DNA from: Acidobacteriota bacterium
GTDB taxonomy: Bacteria > Acidobacteriota > Blastocatellia > Pyrinomonadales > Pyrinomonadaceae
DNA: 64,000 bases
NCBI GenBank assembly: GCA_003222975.1
Contig: QHXN01000031.1
Location: 43,960-107,959 of the forward strand
Direction of reading: 5' to 3'
Positions 16,342 through 25,071 of the stretch are shown in pieces (the stretch's first letter is position 1; each line of letters starts with the position of its first letter). A model generated the notes under the pieces. That model was not told where the DNA came from, searched no databases, and saw only the letters and a list, made by a program, of their open reading frames with translations. Made by a program: the position numbers and the translations under genes.

Positions 16342-17565
16342 ATGAATCGAGAAACTTCGATGAGCACAGAGACCGCTAAAGAACCTGTTAATTACCCGTT
16401 CGCGCGACGGCTCGCGGGGATGGGCGTTTCGGCAATCCGTGAGATTCTGAAAGTCACGGAGCAGCCGGAGGTCATCTCGTTCGCCGGCGGCTTGCCCGCG
16501 CCGGAAGTCTTTCCCGTCGCGGCGCTCGCGCGGGCGCACGCCGAAGTCTTCGCGGAAGAAGGTGCCGAGGCTTGCCAATACAGCACGACCGAGGGCTTCG
16601 GGCCGCTGCGAGAGTGGGTCGCGAAAAGGATGGTCAAGCGCGGCATCCGGACTGCCGCGCCGGAGCGCGTGCTCGTCACGAGCGGCTCGCAGCAGGGGAT
16701 TGATCTCGTCGCCAAAATCTTCCTCGATCCGGGCGACGCGGTGGTCGTCGAAAACCCATGCTACTTGGCCGCGCTGCAAGTCTTCAACGGCTTCGAGGCA
16801 AAACTCATCGCCGTCGGAAGCGACGACGACGGGATGAAAGTTGACGAAGTAGAGCAGGCGATTGAGAGCGCGGCGCAGAGGCCCAAGTTCATCTACATCG
16901 TCTCGCAGTTCCACAACCCGAAGGGCACGACGCTCTCGCACGCGCGCAGGCGACGCCTGCTTGAAGTCGCGCGGCGCTTCGGCGTGCCCATTGTCGAGGA
17001 TGATCCATACGGCGAACTACGCTACCGGGGCGCGCCGCTTGCGCCGCTCGCCGCTCTGGACGAGGACGGCCTCGTGATTTATCTCAGCACCTTCTCGAAG
17101 ACATTGAGTCCGGGGATGCGCGTCGGCTGGACGCACTCTTCCGCAGAAGTCTTCGGCGCACTGGTGCGCGCCAAGCAGGCGGCAGACCTGCACACGAACA
17201 CGATCCAGCAGCGCGCGGCGGCAAGACTGCTCGCCTCGTTCGACTTCGACGCGCACGTCGAGCGCATCAAGACGGTTTACGGCGCGAGGCGCGACCGGAT
17301 GCTCCGAGCGCTCGAAGAATATTTTCCGCCCGCGTCGCGCTGGACGCGGCCCGACGGCGGGTTATTCCTCTGGGTGGAGTTGCCCGAAGCCACACGCGCG
17401 GAGGAGTTGTTTGAGCGGGCAATTCGAGAGCGGGTCGCTTTCGTCCCCGGCGCGCCTTTCTTCGCAGGTGACGTGCGCCGAAACTTCATGCGCCTGAACT
17501 TCTCTAACTCTCCGCCGGAGCGGATCGGAGAGGGCATCAAGCGACTCGGCCAGTTGTTAAAATAA
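16342..17565 (+). CDS. PLP-dependent aminotransferase (LysN/2-aminoadipate type)
   Basis: 407 residues, fold-type I. It has the LysN-like N-terminus (VISFAGGLPAPEVFP), YSTTEGFGPLREW, the PLP-contact region VEDDPYGELRY and the Schiff-base lysine in STFSKTLSPGMRVGW. LysN-like enzymes transaminate 2-aminoadipate or branched/aromatic amino acids; the exact substrate cannot be told. It has no regulator domain, unlike the MocR gene nearby. The second Met (16360) is an alternative start. Confidence 0.9.
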   Translation: MNRETSMSTETAKEPVNYPFARRLAGMGVSAIREILKVTEQPEVISFAGGLPAPEVFPVAALARAHAEVFAEEGAEACQYSTTEGFGPLREWVAKRMVKRGIRTAAPERVLVTSGSQQGIDLVAKIFLDPGDAVVVENPCYLAALQVFNGFEAKLIAVGSDDDGMKVDEVEQAIESAAQRPKFIYIVSQFHNPKGTTLSHARRRRLLEVARRFGVPIVEDDPYGELRYRGAPLAPLAALDEDGLVIYLSTFSKTLSPGMRVGWTHSSAEVFGALVRAKQAADLHTNTIQQRAAARLLASFDFDAHVERIKTVYGARRDRMLRALEEYFPPASRWTRPDGGLFLWVELPEATRAEELFERAIRERVAFVPGAPFFAGDVRRNFMRLNFSNSPPERIGEGIKRLGQLLK

Positions 17566-17637
17566 GGGCCGAGAGGTTCTCTCTAGAAGATTCTCCGATA
17601 ATTTCTCATTAGCGTGATGATCGAGGTTGAGCAAATT

Positions 17638-18326
17638 ATGAATAAATCAGCAATCAACCCGCTGCCCCCGAACTTCGCCAAGTATATCAATCTCGTTTCG
17701 GATATTGAGTTGGAACAAGCATTTGATGGAAGCGTGCGCCAATTAAACGAGCTAGACAAAAATCTGCTTAACAACCTCGCCGATAAAAGATACGCGGACG
17801 GAAAGTGGACGGTAAAAGAGATTCTTCAGCACCTTGCCGACTCGGATAGAATTATGTCTTATCAGGCATTGATGCTGGCGCGAAAAGACCCACCGTGCTG
17901 CAAGGGTTTGATGAAACTCTGCACGTTAAAAATGCGAACGCCGCAAGCCGAACAATTGATGACTTGATTGGGGAAATAAAAATTGCGCGGGCAGCGACGA
18001 AGGCTTTATTCGATGCGCTCTCCTCTCAGGGAGTCGCAGATGTAACAGTGTTCGGTCTGGAGCGGGAAGGGGCGGAGGCGCAGATCGAGGTGCGGTCGTT
18101 TGCGCCCGCCGACGCGACGCCGGAAGACCCAGTGTGCGGCAGCGGCAACGGCTGCGTGGCGGCACTCGTGCGTCGCGAAGGGCTGCTTGCCGGCGACTCC
18201 TACGTCGCCCGGCAGGGCGGTCGCCTGGGGCGCGACGGGCGCGTCGAAATTCGGTTTGACGAAGACGGCTCGATCTGGATGGGCGGTCAGGCAGTCACCT
18301 GCGTCGAAGGCTTGCTGAACACATAG
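17638..18326 (+). pseudogene. Frameshifted DinB gene fused to the C-terminal half of a PhzF gene
   Basis: The first part (17638 to about 17890) encodes a DinB/DUF-type four-helix protein (DGKWTVKEILQHLADSDRIM). The frame is then lost near 17890 and continues in another frame as VLQGFDETLHVKNANAASRT to about 18030. There the reading passes without a stop into a PhzF-type sequence (VRSFAPADATPEDPVCGSGN to VEGLLN) that ends at 18326. Only the second PhzF domain is present. The DinB part is clearly more AT-rich than its surroundings and the PhzF part is GC-rich, so two DNAs of different origin were joined. Neither product should be functional. Confidence 0.75.
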
Positions 18327-18344
18327 TCTGGCGGCGCGTTCGGC

Positions 18345-18641
18345 TCATTGTGGAAGGTGTGCTGAGGGCACGAAGTCATCCAGGTCCAGGTATCTACAGT
18401 ACGGCGGAACCCGCTCGCCCAGGAGGAGTCGCCTCGCGACGTGCCCGATCTGCCCGGCGGCGTACCGCACTTCGCTCGCCAACTGCGGATAGCCGCACAA
18501 TTCTTCGCCGATCCGCACGAGCGACTTCCGCGTCCGCTCCGAAAGGCGGAGTCTCACTTCGCGCTTGATCTGGGGGTTATCACACTCTTCGATCAGGAGA
18601 TCAAGTCCGTCTAGAAACTGCGCTGCATTCTCCGCCGTCAC
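18345..18641 (-). CDS. Hypothetical helical protein or fragment
   Basis: A frame of 98 residues from a GTG, rich in Leu, Glu and Arg, including FLDGLDLLIEECDNPQIKRE and ASEVRYAAGQIGHVARRL. Composition and periodicity look coding and helical, but I recognise no family. It is open further upstream (QQVTVFEDGV precedes the GTG) where it meets the glycolipid-binding remnant in another frame, so it may itself be a C-terminal fragment. Confidence 0.4.
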   Translation of the reverse strand: MTAENAAQFLDGLDLLIEECDNPQIKREVRLRLSERTRKSLVRIGEELCGYPQLASEVRYAAGQIGHVARRLLLGERVPPYCRYLDLDDFVPSAHLPQ

Positions 18642-18837
18642 GCCGTCTTCGAAGACTGTGACCTGCTGCTAACACGCACCTCCCTAGCCACCCAGCGTGA
18701 GTCGCAGCGAATCTGGTAGCGGGCGCGGAAGGCTGCGCCGTCTTTGGCGCGGATGATGAGGCCGTCTACCAGTACCCCTTCGGGCCGGCACGTGAGACGC
18801 AGGTGCTCTAAGCCCCGCTCCCCCAGGGCGTCCACAT
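18638..18837 (-). pseudogene. N-terminal remnant of a putative glycolipid-binding (PF06475-like) protein
   Basis: Starting with an ATG at 18837 the first codons read MWTPWG. A one-base loss in a G-run then shifts to a second frame reading RGLEHLRLTCRPEGVLVDGL and AAFRARYQIRCDSRWVAREV. This fits the start of the PF06475 family (W..L...GLEH..L, YRVRCD..W). About 55 residues of roughly 180 remain before the sequence diverges and stops at 18638. Confidence 0.5.
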
Positions 18838-18993
18838 CACGCTGCGGTGTAAATTGATGTTCGGCGTATTCACCCTCTTCTCCCGGAGGACACATCTGAT
18901 ATGTCCGTTGCTTCACCAACGCGCCAGGTTTAATATTCAGCGCTCTTCGGCCTTCTTGGTAAATTGTTGCGCCGCCGAGATGAATCTTCGTGT

Positions 18994-19650
18994 CTATTGC
19001 TTTTCTTGCCGTCTTTGGCGGAAGCGGCGCACTTTGGCGATGTTGCCGCAGTCGCGCATGTCGCACCACTGCCGGCTCCGGTTGCGGCTCGCGTCGAGGA
19101 ACAGCCAGCCGCAGTTCTCGCCGCCGCACTGCCGCACCCTGTTAAGCTCATCAGAAGTTAAGACTTCGGCAGCAGAACGGGCCACCGGCCACAGCACGCG
19201 GTCAAGAGAATCGTCATCAATCCACTCAAGAGAGAAGCCGTCGGCCTTCGACATTAACCTCTGGTGATCTTTCGCAAACGCCAACTCTTCGTTAATCGTC
19301 CGCAGGTCAGCTTCGTCGGATCGCTTCCCGCCCAGCCTTGATTTGATAATGCGATAGATCGCCTCCCGTAACTTCACGGCTCGTTTCAGAACTGCCCCCG
19401 CGGTCTTCGGCCGGTCATCCGCCGCGCGGAGAAGCCGCCGCGCTTCCTTGTCGGCCAGAAGTCCGGCCCGCGCGCCCCACGCCACGAGGTCCGGGTAAGA
19501 GGTGAGCTTGTCGTCCCCTGAGAGATAATCGCCGCGCGCGCGCTTTGCGGGGGCTTCGCCGACGGCGCGCGCGTAAACGGTGTTCACGAAGTCTAAGCAG
19601 AGCCGCCCGCCGACTAATTTCAGATTTCCTGTGGCCCGCTTCATTGTCAT
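18994..19650 (-). CDS. ABATE/CGNR zinc-finger regulator
   Basis: 218 residues. The N-terminal ABATE domain starts with LKLVGGRLCLDFVNTV. The C-terminal CGNR-type zinc finger has CGGENCGWLFLDASRNRSRQ, WCDMRDCGN and a basic tail. The final finger usually reads CGN(R) with four Cys, and all are present. Such proteins are predicted stress-related transcription regulators. The gene is complete and divergent from the DinB gene region at 19.9 kb. Confidence 0.88.
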   Translation of the reverse strand: MTMKRATGNLKLVGGRLCLDFVNTVYARAVGEAPAKRARGDYLSGDDKLTSYPDLVAWGARAGLLADKEARRLLRAADDRPKTAGAVLKRAVKLREAIYRIIKSRLGGKRSDEADLRTINEELAFAKDHQRLMSKADGFSLEWIDDDSLDRVLWPVARSAAEVLTSDELNRVRQCGGENCGWLFLDASRNRSRQWCDMRDCGNIAKVRRFRQRRQEKQ

Positions 19651-19741
19651 ACAGTCTCACATTCTAAAACGCCTGTAACCGCTAAAACTAACTTGACGGG
19701 TTACCAGATCATCAGTAACCTGTATCCACATTTTAGACAGT

Positions 19742-19879
19742 TACAAGAACGGTCGTCAAATTCGACTGTATTACTTCGACTGGGTGTCGGAAGAGAAGGC
19801 GGTGGTGAACGGGGCGCATAGGGTGTTTTGCCTTCGGTTACTATGGCCGGAGCTCACGCCGCCGAGGATCGATGAGTAA
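19742..19879 (+). other. Possible C-terminal gene fragment before the DinB gene
   Basis: One plus frame reads coherently as YKNGRQIRLYYFDWVSEEKA and HRVFCLRLLWPELTPPRIDE before a TAA at 19877. There is no start codon with a ribosome site and no recognisable family. It may be the end of a lost gene; the chance of a random frame is real. Confidence 0.2.
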
Positions 19880-19891
19880 AGTGGAGGCTGC

Positions 19892-20356
19892 ATGTCAGAG
19901 GTCGCAAATGTTCTCGACGAACTGAGATGGATTCACGAGGGGGACGCTTGGCACGGCGCGGCGCTGAAAGAATCTCTCTCAGGCGTGACGGCAGAACAGG
20001 CGGCGGCGCGTCCCGTCGCCGGCGCGCACAGCATTTGGGAACTCATCCGGCACATCACGGCCTGGGAGAACGTCTTCCGCCTGCGACTCGAAGGCCAGCC
20101 CGCCACGGAGCCGGAAGAAGGCGACTTCCCGCCCGTCGAAGACATAAGCGAGGAGGCGTGGGCCGAAGCTTTACGCCGGCTCGACGGCGGCCACGAGAGG
20201 CTACTTCAGACGGTCGCCCGGTTGGAAGATTCCGTGTTGCCGGAAAAGGTTCCGGGCAAAGACTATTCAACCCGCTTTCTGCTCCACGGCGTCGTGCGAC
20301 ACCACGTCTATCATGCCGGGCAGATCGCCCTGCTGAAAAAATCGTTCGCGCCGTGA
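19892..20356 (+). CDS. DinB-family four-helix protein
   Basis: 154 residues. The three metal-binding His of the DinB/YfiT fold are in place: one in ELIRHITAWE and two in RHHVYHAGQIALLKK near the C-terminus. Members act as thiol-dependent S-transferases or have unknown roles. GTGGAGGC precedes the ATG. It is the intact one of the DinB homologues near here, alongside 22582-23064 and the broken copy at 17638. Confidence 0.88.
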   Translation: MSEVANVLDELRWIHEGDAWHGAALKESLSGVTAEQAAARPVAGAHSIWELIRHITAWENVFRLRLEGQPATEPEEGDFPPVEDISEEAWAEALRRLDGGHERLLQTVARLEDSVLPEKVPGKDYSTRFLLHGVVRHHVYHAGQIALLKKSFAP

Positions 20357-20389
20357 GCCGGGGCGAAGCACAGCTAAGGGAAGGGACGC

Positions 20390-20548
20390 GTGAGCGGGCA
20401 AGAGGTCATCTGGGCGCGCCACACCTGGAATCTGGACGACGCGGAAATCCGGCTCTTGGCCCCGGCGGGTTACTGCTTCGATTCGGCCCCGCCTGATGAA
20501 GAGCAGCGGATCATACACGTCGTTCACGTTTCAACCACCCGCCACTGA
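20390..20548 (+). CDS. Short unrecognised ORF or fragment
   Basis: From GTG at 20390 the frame reads SGQEVIWARHTWNLDDAEIR and LLAPAGYCFDSAPPDEEQRI, 52 residues in all. An AAGGGAAGGG stretch lies just upstream as a possible ribosome site. No family is recognised. Its 3' end overlaps the truncated ArsR gene on the other strand. Confidence 0.3.
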   Translation: MSGQEVIWARHTWNLDDAEIRLLAPAGYCFDSAPPDEEQRIIHVVHVSTTRH

Positions 20549-20939
20549 CCATCGCGCGGGCGATCTCCACGGCCACCTTACCCGCCAGATGGTCGTAGCA
20601 CGTCCGCGCGTACCTGATGGCCTTCGCCTCTTCGTCCATCACCCCGCGAGGAGAAACGCGAGGGGGCGGCGCAAGCGACGCGAGGGTTTCGATGAAGCGC
20701 CCGACCTCGTCGCTCGTCAGGCGGTAGTACCGGTGCCTTCCGTGACGCTCGACCGCGAGCAGCTTTCCGACGACCAGTTTCGACAGGTGTGAGCTGGCCG
20801 TCTGGGGCGAGATGTTGGCCTTGTGTGCCAGCTCGCTGGCGGGAAGCGCGTCCTTGCCTAAGAGCGCCACCAGCATGGTCGCGCGCGAAGGCTCACCCAC
20901 GAGGGCTGCAATCTCGGAGATGTCGGGCTCCGCAATCAT
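20511..20939 (-). CDS. ArsR-family regulator, shortened at the C-terminus
   Basis: 142 residues with an ArsR winged helix (SRATMLVALLGKDALPASEL, SPQTASSHLSKLV, RHGRHRYYRL). After it comes ARTCYDHLAGKVAVEIARAM, which in related ArsR proteins is followed by some 80 further residues. Here the frame ends soon after, at SGGWLKRERRV. The DNA-binding part is whole, the C-terminal sensing part is lost. Its start lies just upstream of the alpha/beta-hydrolase on the other strand, a possible target. Confidence 0.75.
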   Translation of the reverse strand: MIAEPDISEIAALVGEPSRATMLVALLGKDALPASELAHKANISPQTASSHLSKLVVGKLLAVERHGRHRYYRLTSDEVGRFIETLASLAPPPRVSPRGVMDEEAKAIRYARTCYDHLAGKVAVEIARAMVSGGWLKRERRV

Positions 20940-21027
20940 ATTTCGATGATAAGTGAAACATCTCGGACAGACAAGAGGTTACTATTTTCGGGGCAAAAGA
21001 ATCTTACGGACAGAGAGGGCAAATCCC

Positions 21028-22080
21028 ATGAGCATTAATGGTGAACCGGCCTCCATCTTTCTCATCGTCAGAGCCTGCGCCGTGCTGTCGCTGGTGGCGT
21101 TCGCCTCCTTCACCGCATCAAGCCAGCCGAAGGAGGAGCAGTTTCGCATCCCCGCCGGGGGCTCTCAGCTCACGCTATTTTTACGCCACCTCGCTCCCGC
21201 CGCCGGCGGCCACGCCAAAGAAGGCCGGGTGGTTCTTATCCTGCACGGGGCGACGCTGCCTTCGGGTGCCTCTTCCGCATTCAAATTCGACGGCCACTCG
21301 TGGATGGACGACCTGTCGGAAGCCGGGTTCGACGTGTGGGCGTTGGACTACCTCGGCTACGGCGGGTCAGACCGCTACCCGGAGATGTCGGCCCCGGCGG
21401 ACGCAAACCCTCCCCTCGGGCGCGCGTCGCAAGCGAGTCGTCAGGTGGTCAGCGCCGTGGAGTTCATCTGCGGGCGGCAGAAAATCGGCAAGCTCTCAAT
21501 CATCGCGCACTCGTGGGGGACTCTGGTAGCCGGCGTCTTCGCGATGGAAGAGCCGTCGCGCCTTGACCGCCTGATACTCTACGGCCCGGTCACGCTAAGA
21601 CATGAGGCCCCGACCTCGGACGGCAAACTTCCCGCTTACAGCTACGTCACGGTCGAAGATCAGTGGAAGCGGTTCTCCGGCTGGACGCCTGCGGGTGAGT
21701 CGCCCGTGCTGGAAAGACGCCACTTCGATTTACTTGGGGCCGCCTATCTCGCCAGCGACCCCACAAGCGGCACGAGAACGCCGCCGAGCGTGCAAGTGCC
21801 AAACGGCCCGGACGCGGATGCCGCGGACGCGTGGGCGGGTAAGTTCCCGTATGACCCCGCGAAGATCAAATCGCTGACGCTCATCATCCGGGGCGAGTGG
21901 GAGACAATCACCAGAGATGAAGACGCACGCTGGCTCTACAAAGCGCTCAGCGCCGCGCCGATCAAACGGGACGTTGTCATCAACCGCGCGACTCACGTCA
22001 TGCACCTGGAGAAGAGCCGTTACCAGGTCTATCGTGAGGTGCAGGTGTTCCTCGAAGGCCGCGACACGGCTGGCATGTGA
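21028..22080 (+). CDS. Secreted alpha/beta-hydrolase
   Basis: About 350 residues with an N-terminal signal peptide (about 1-32). The oxyanion segment is LILHGATLPSG, the nucleophile elbow is AHSWGTLVAG (Ser) and the C-terminal His is in RATHVMHLEKSR. This is a general alpha/beta-hydrolase; esterase or peptidase activity cannot be separated. The frame is open back to 20953, but the ATG at 21028 starts the signal peptide after an AGAGAGGG-like site. It is divergent from the shortened ArsR gene. Confidence 0.83.
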   Translation: MSINGEPASIFLIVRACAVLSLVAFASFTASSQPKEEQFRIPAGGSQLTLFLRHLAPAAGGHAKEGRVVLILHGATLPSGASSAFKFDGHSWMDDLSEAGFDVWALDYLGYGGSDRYPEMSAPADANPPLGRASQASRQVVSAVEFICGRQKIGKLSIIAHSWGTLVAGVFAMEEPSRLDRLILYGPVTLRHEAPTSDGKLPAYSYVTVEDQWKRFSGWTPAGESPVLERRHFDLLGAAYLASDPTSGTRTPPSVQVPNGPDADAADAWAGKFPYDPAKIKSLTLIIRGEWETITRDEDARWLYKALSAAPIKRDVVINRATHVMHLEKSRYQVYREVQVFLEGRDTAGM

Positions 22081-22143
22081 GACCTTGCACGGATGCGCGC
22101 TCGCGCGGGTAGCTGACAATAAAATGAATGTAAAGCTGACGGG

Positions 22144-22461
22144 ATGGAACTGAAGGCGCAGCAAGAGCGGGCGGCCGCTTTCCGGGAGATGCACCGCGGC
22201 CCGGAAATCCTGATCCTGCCCAACGCCTGGGATGTGGCGAGCGCGCGCGCCGCGCGCTCGCGTATGCGTTCCATGAGATGGGGCGGAAGAAGGTCAAGCC
22301 TCATCCATCCGAACAATCTAGCGTCTATCAAAGTGGCGGAGCGTCTTGGCGAGAAACTCCAAGGTCGGACGGAGGTGTTCGGACAAGAAGTGTTAATTTA
22401 TGGTATTGATCGGACAGGATGGAGTGCCGCTCAAAAGCACTTATCAACGAGAGCGAGTTGA
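22144..22461 (+). pseudogene. Chimera of a PEP-mutase-family N-terminus and a GNAT C-terminus
   Basis: The first 35 residues (QQERAAAFREMHRGPEILIL, PNAWDVASARA) are the start of an isocitrate-lyase/PEP-mutase-family protein. The DNA then continues as the acetyl-CoA-binding end of a GNAT enzyme: ALAYAFHEMGRKKV in one frame and, after an apparent 2-bp loss, SLIHPNNLASIKVAERLGEK and FGQEVLIYGIDR in the frame of the ORF. Two unrelated genes have been joined by a deletion and the second has a frameshift. Confidence 0.7.
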
Positions 22462-22581
22462 GTGGTTATCATCATTCACGGTTTCAGTGAGGGTTGATCT
22501 TCCTTATCACGCCCGTCTTATCCTGGCGTTTGCTCCTCCGTTCTCATTGCCAGTTGACGACGGCGAAGAGGTCTCAAAACG

Positions 22582-23064
22582 ATGGCCGACATAGCGAAAC
22601 TCTTTATCGCTGAATCGCGCGCGTTTCTCAGCTCAGACTACCTCCCGAAGATCGAGCGTTGTCTGGAGGCACTGACGGATGCAGACGTGTGGTGGCGCGC
22701 GAACGAAGGCTCGAACAGCATCGGCAACCTGTTACTACACCTTGAGGGGAGCACGCGGACGTGGATCATGAGCGTGGCCGGCGGCTCCCACATCGAGCGG
22801 GACAGGCAGCAGGAATTTGATGAGCGCGAACGAATTCCGCGCGCCGAGTTAATAGCCCGGCTCAAACGAACGCTCGCCGAAGCAGACGAGGTCTTAGCCC
22901 GCCTCGACTCCGGGGCGCTACCTGAGCGGCGGCAGACGCCTTGGGAGGAGGTCACGGTGTTGTGGGCGGTCTATCACGCGGTGGAGCACTTCGCGATGCA
23001 CGCGGGGCAGATCATCATGCTGGCGAAGATGCGTTCGGAAGAGAACCTAAAACTGTCAGATTAG
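22582..23064 (+). CDS. DinB-family protein (DUF1572-like)
   Basis: 160 residues with the DinB four-helix pattern: SNSIGNLLLHLEGSTRTWIM carries the first His and AVYHAVEHFAMHAGQIIMLA the other two. It is full length. The role is probably metal-dependent thiol chemistry as for the family, but the substrate is unknown. No operon partner is adjacent. Confidence 0.85.
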   Translation: MADIAKLFIAESRAFLSSDYLPKIERCLEALTDADVWWRANEGSNSIGNLLLHLEGSTRTWIMSVAGGSHIERDRQQEFDERERIPRAELIARLKRTLAEADEVLARLDSGALPERRQTPWEEVTVLWAVYHAVEHFAMHAGQIIMLAKMRSEENLKLSD

Positions 23065-23130
23065 ATAGCCCCGCGACGCAGGCAAGCTAGTGGCGGCTCC
23101 ATTAACTCTGTTCCCGAATTTTCCTCGGAA

Positions 23131-23766
23131 CTATTTCTTGTCAATTCCACCCAAAGCGGTCGCCGCGCCCAACCCAAGATAGACGCTGCTGGCGAAAAAG
23201 CGTTGCGCGCGCAAAAACTTTAAGTTCCCGCGCAGCCAGTTGCCGACGCTCCCCGCCGCGAGCGCGTAGGTCATATCGCTCAGAGTGCCGAGGATGACTA
23301 GGATAGCCCCCAAGGAGATGATCTGCATCGCCACTCGGCCTCGCGCTGGGTCTATGAACTGCGGCAGGAACGCGAAAAAGAAGAGGGCCGTTTTCGGATT
23401 GAGCAGGTTAACGACCACGCCCTGGTAAAACACGCGGCTCAAACTCGCCCTCTCGACTTCCTGCGCCGGCCCTGTCTTCTCTTTCGTTAACAAAGTTTTT
23501 ATGCCGAGGTAGATCAGGTACGCCGCGCCCGCATACTTCACGACGCCGAACGCCAGCGCGGACGACAAAAGCAGGGCCGACAGGCCGAGTGCGGCGGCGG
23601 CGATGTGGACGAGCGAGCCGACCTGCACCCCGAGGCTGGAAACAACGCCCGCCCTGCGCCCCTGCTGGACGCTGCGGGCGATGATGTAAAGCGTGTTAGG
23701 GCCCGGCATGAAGACGAGAGCCACGGTCACGGAGATGAATAGAGATAGCTTCGACCAATCCAGCAT
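23131..23766 (-). CDS. LysE/RhtB-family exporter
   Basis: 211 residues, six hydrophobic segments. The family motif PGPNTLYIIARSVQQGRRAG is near the N-terminus and NPKTALFFFAFLPQFID is in the second half. It is predicted to export amino acids or their derivatives across the inner membrane. It lies downstream of a MarR gene and a flavin reductase gene on the same strand, about 40 bp from the reductase, so it may belong to one unit. Confidence 0.9.
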   Translation of the reverse strand: MLDWSKLSLFISVTVALVFMPGPNTLYIIARSVQQGRRAGVVSSLGVQVGSLVHIAAAALGLSALLLSSALAFGVVKYAGAAYLIYLGIKTLLTKEKTGPAQEVERASLSRVFYQGVVVNLLNPKTALFFFAFLPQFIDPARGRVAMQIISLGAILVILGTLSDMTYALAAGSVGNWLRGNLKFLRAQRFFASSVYLGLGAATALGGIDKK

Positions 23767-23807
23767 CTATTCGCTCTTAAAAGCTTCTCTCCGGCGAGAC
23801 TTCAGTT

Positions 23808-24401
23808 TCAGTTGCTGGCGTGCATCCTTCTCAACATCTCAACCAGCGCCGCGCCTAAAGCTTCCAGGTTTCCTTTCATCCTTTCGTCGGCCATCTCCCA
23901 GCCATCGCTCGCAAACTTATCTTCGGCAAAAGTGACTGCGACCTCCTGCGGCAGGACGACGACGCCCACGCTCGTCAGCACGCCGCGCAGGTGAGCGAGC
24001 GAGCGCACGCCGCCGAGGGAGCCGGGCGAGGCCGTCATCATCGCCGCTACCTTACCCTGGAAAATTCTACTTCTTTCGTACCTGTCGCTCGGGCGCGAGG
24101 CCCAATCAATCGCGTTCTTGAGCGCCGCCGGGAGCGAGCCGTTGTACTCCGGCGAGGCGATCAGCAGCCCGTCGTGCTCGGTCAGGAGGCCCTGAAGCTT
24201 GAGCGCTTTTTCGTCGAAGCCGTCTCGCTCGTGGTCATCCGAGTTGTACATGGGCATCGGGTAATCGCGCAGGTCAATGTAGGTCACTTCCGCGCCCGCT
24301 TTCTCCGCACCCCTAATCGCTGTCTTCAAGACTCGCTTATTGAGTGAGCGTTCGCGCAGACTCCCCGCGAAAGCCAAAATCTTCGGTCTACTATTCATCA
24401 T
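23808..24401 (-). CDS. NADPH-dependent FMN reductase (quinone/chromate reductase type)
   Basis: About 197 residues, flavodoxin-like. FAGSLRERSLNKRVL binds the FMN phosphate, and SPEYNGSLPAALKNAIDW is the family hallmark. Such enzymes reduce quinones, azo dyes or chromate. The frame continues upstream into the MarR gene, but ATG at 24401 or 24398 follows GGCGAAGG. It is the second gene after MarR, 13 bp away, and is probably controlled by it. Confidence 0.9.
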   Translation of the reverse strand: MMNSRPKILAFAGSLRERSLNKRVLKTAIRGAEKAGAEVTYIDLRDYPMPMYNSDDHERDGFDEKALKLQGLLTEHDGLLIASPEYNGSLPAALKNAIDWASRPSDRYERSRIFQGKVAAMMTASPGSLGGVRSLAHLRGVLTSVGVVVLPQEVAVTFAEDKFASDGWEMADERMKGNLEALGAALVEMLRRMHASN

Positions 24402-24414
24402 CCTTCGCCGTCCC

Positions 24415-24894
24415 TTAATCCGATCCGTGTACTTCCCGCGTTTTCTCAAGGAGGCCGACGAACTGTTTAAGCTCCGCCTTGCTTAATGCGCGAAACGCCG
24501 AGCGGTTGAACTCCTCTACGGGGTCGTCGAGCAGTTTCAAAAGGCTCAGACCCTTCTTCGTGACCCGGCAGTAAACGCAGCGGCGGTCGTGCGGGCGGAC
24601 CTCACGCGCGACCAACCCCTTAGCCTCCAGACGATCAATCATGCGCGTGATGCCGGGCGTGCGCTCGATCATGCGCTCGGCAATAGTCAGGGTAGGTAGT
24701 CCTTCGGGTTCGGCGCCGCGCAAGATACGCAGCACGTTATACTGCTGGCTGGTGATGTCGAACGGGGCGCAAACGATCTCGAACGAAGCCCTCACCCTGT
24801 CAGCCGCAGACAGCAAAGTGGCGTAAGCCGAACGGGCCGGAGGGGGTGCGGGGCGCGCCTCTCTATGCCGTCGGACATCTGTCTTTTTAGACAC
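24415..24894 (-). CDS. MarR-family regulator
   Basis: About 160 residues with the MarR winged helix (SQQYNVLRILRGAEPEGLPT, RTPGITRMIDRLEAKGLV, wing RPHDRRCVYCRVT). The frame opens at a TTG at 24930, but that lies within the promoter; the GTG at 24894 after AGGATAAC is the better start. It likely represses itself and the flavin reductase/LysE genes, and the Cys in the wing region could serve redox sensing. Confidence 0.85.
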   Translation of the reverse strand: MSKKTDVRRHREARPAPPPARSAYATLLSAADRVRASFEIVCAPFDITSQQYNVLRILRGAEPEGLPTLTIAERMIERTPGITRMIDRLEAKGLVAREVRPHDRRCVYCRVTKKGLSLLKLLDDPVEEFNRSAFRALSKAELKQFVGLLEKTREVHGSD

Positions 24895-24901
24895 AGGAGT
24901 T

Positions 24902-24930
24902 ATCCTATTAGTCAATAGTTGACAAGTCAA
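24902..24930 (-). promoter_or_regulatory. MarR promoter with inverted-repeat operator
   Basis: On the minus strand, TTGACT (24930-24925) and TAGGAT (24907-24902) are 17 bp apart. The spacer contains a perfect repeat GTCAA-3 nt-TTGAC (24911-24923) that would be covered by a bound MarR dimer. The expected start site falls within a few bases of the GTG, so the message may be nearly leaderless. Confidence 0.6.
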
Positions 24931-25071
24931 GTAAATATCTTATATTTGAACCGTCGTTGGATTGCGGCCACCGTCTCCGGGGCGGAAGTATGGCGGTAAC
25001 CTTTCGCCCTTGAGTTGGGACTTTACCGTAGAGGCTCTCGGGCGGAAGACCGCGAACCCGGATGGATAGCT

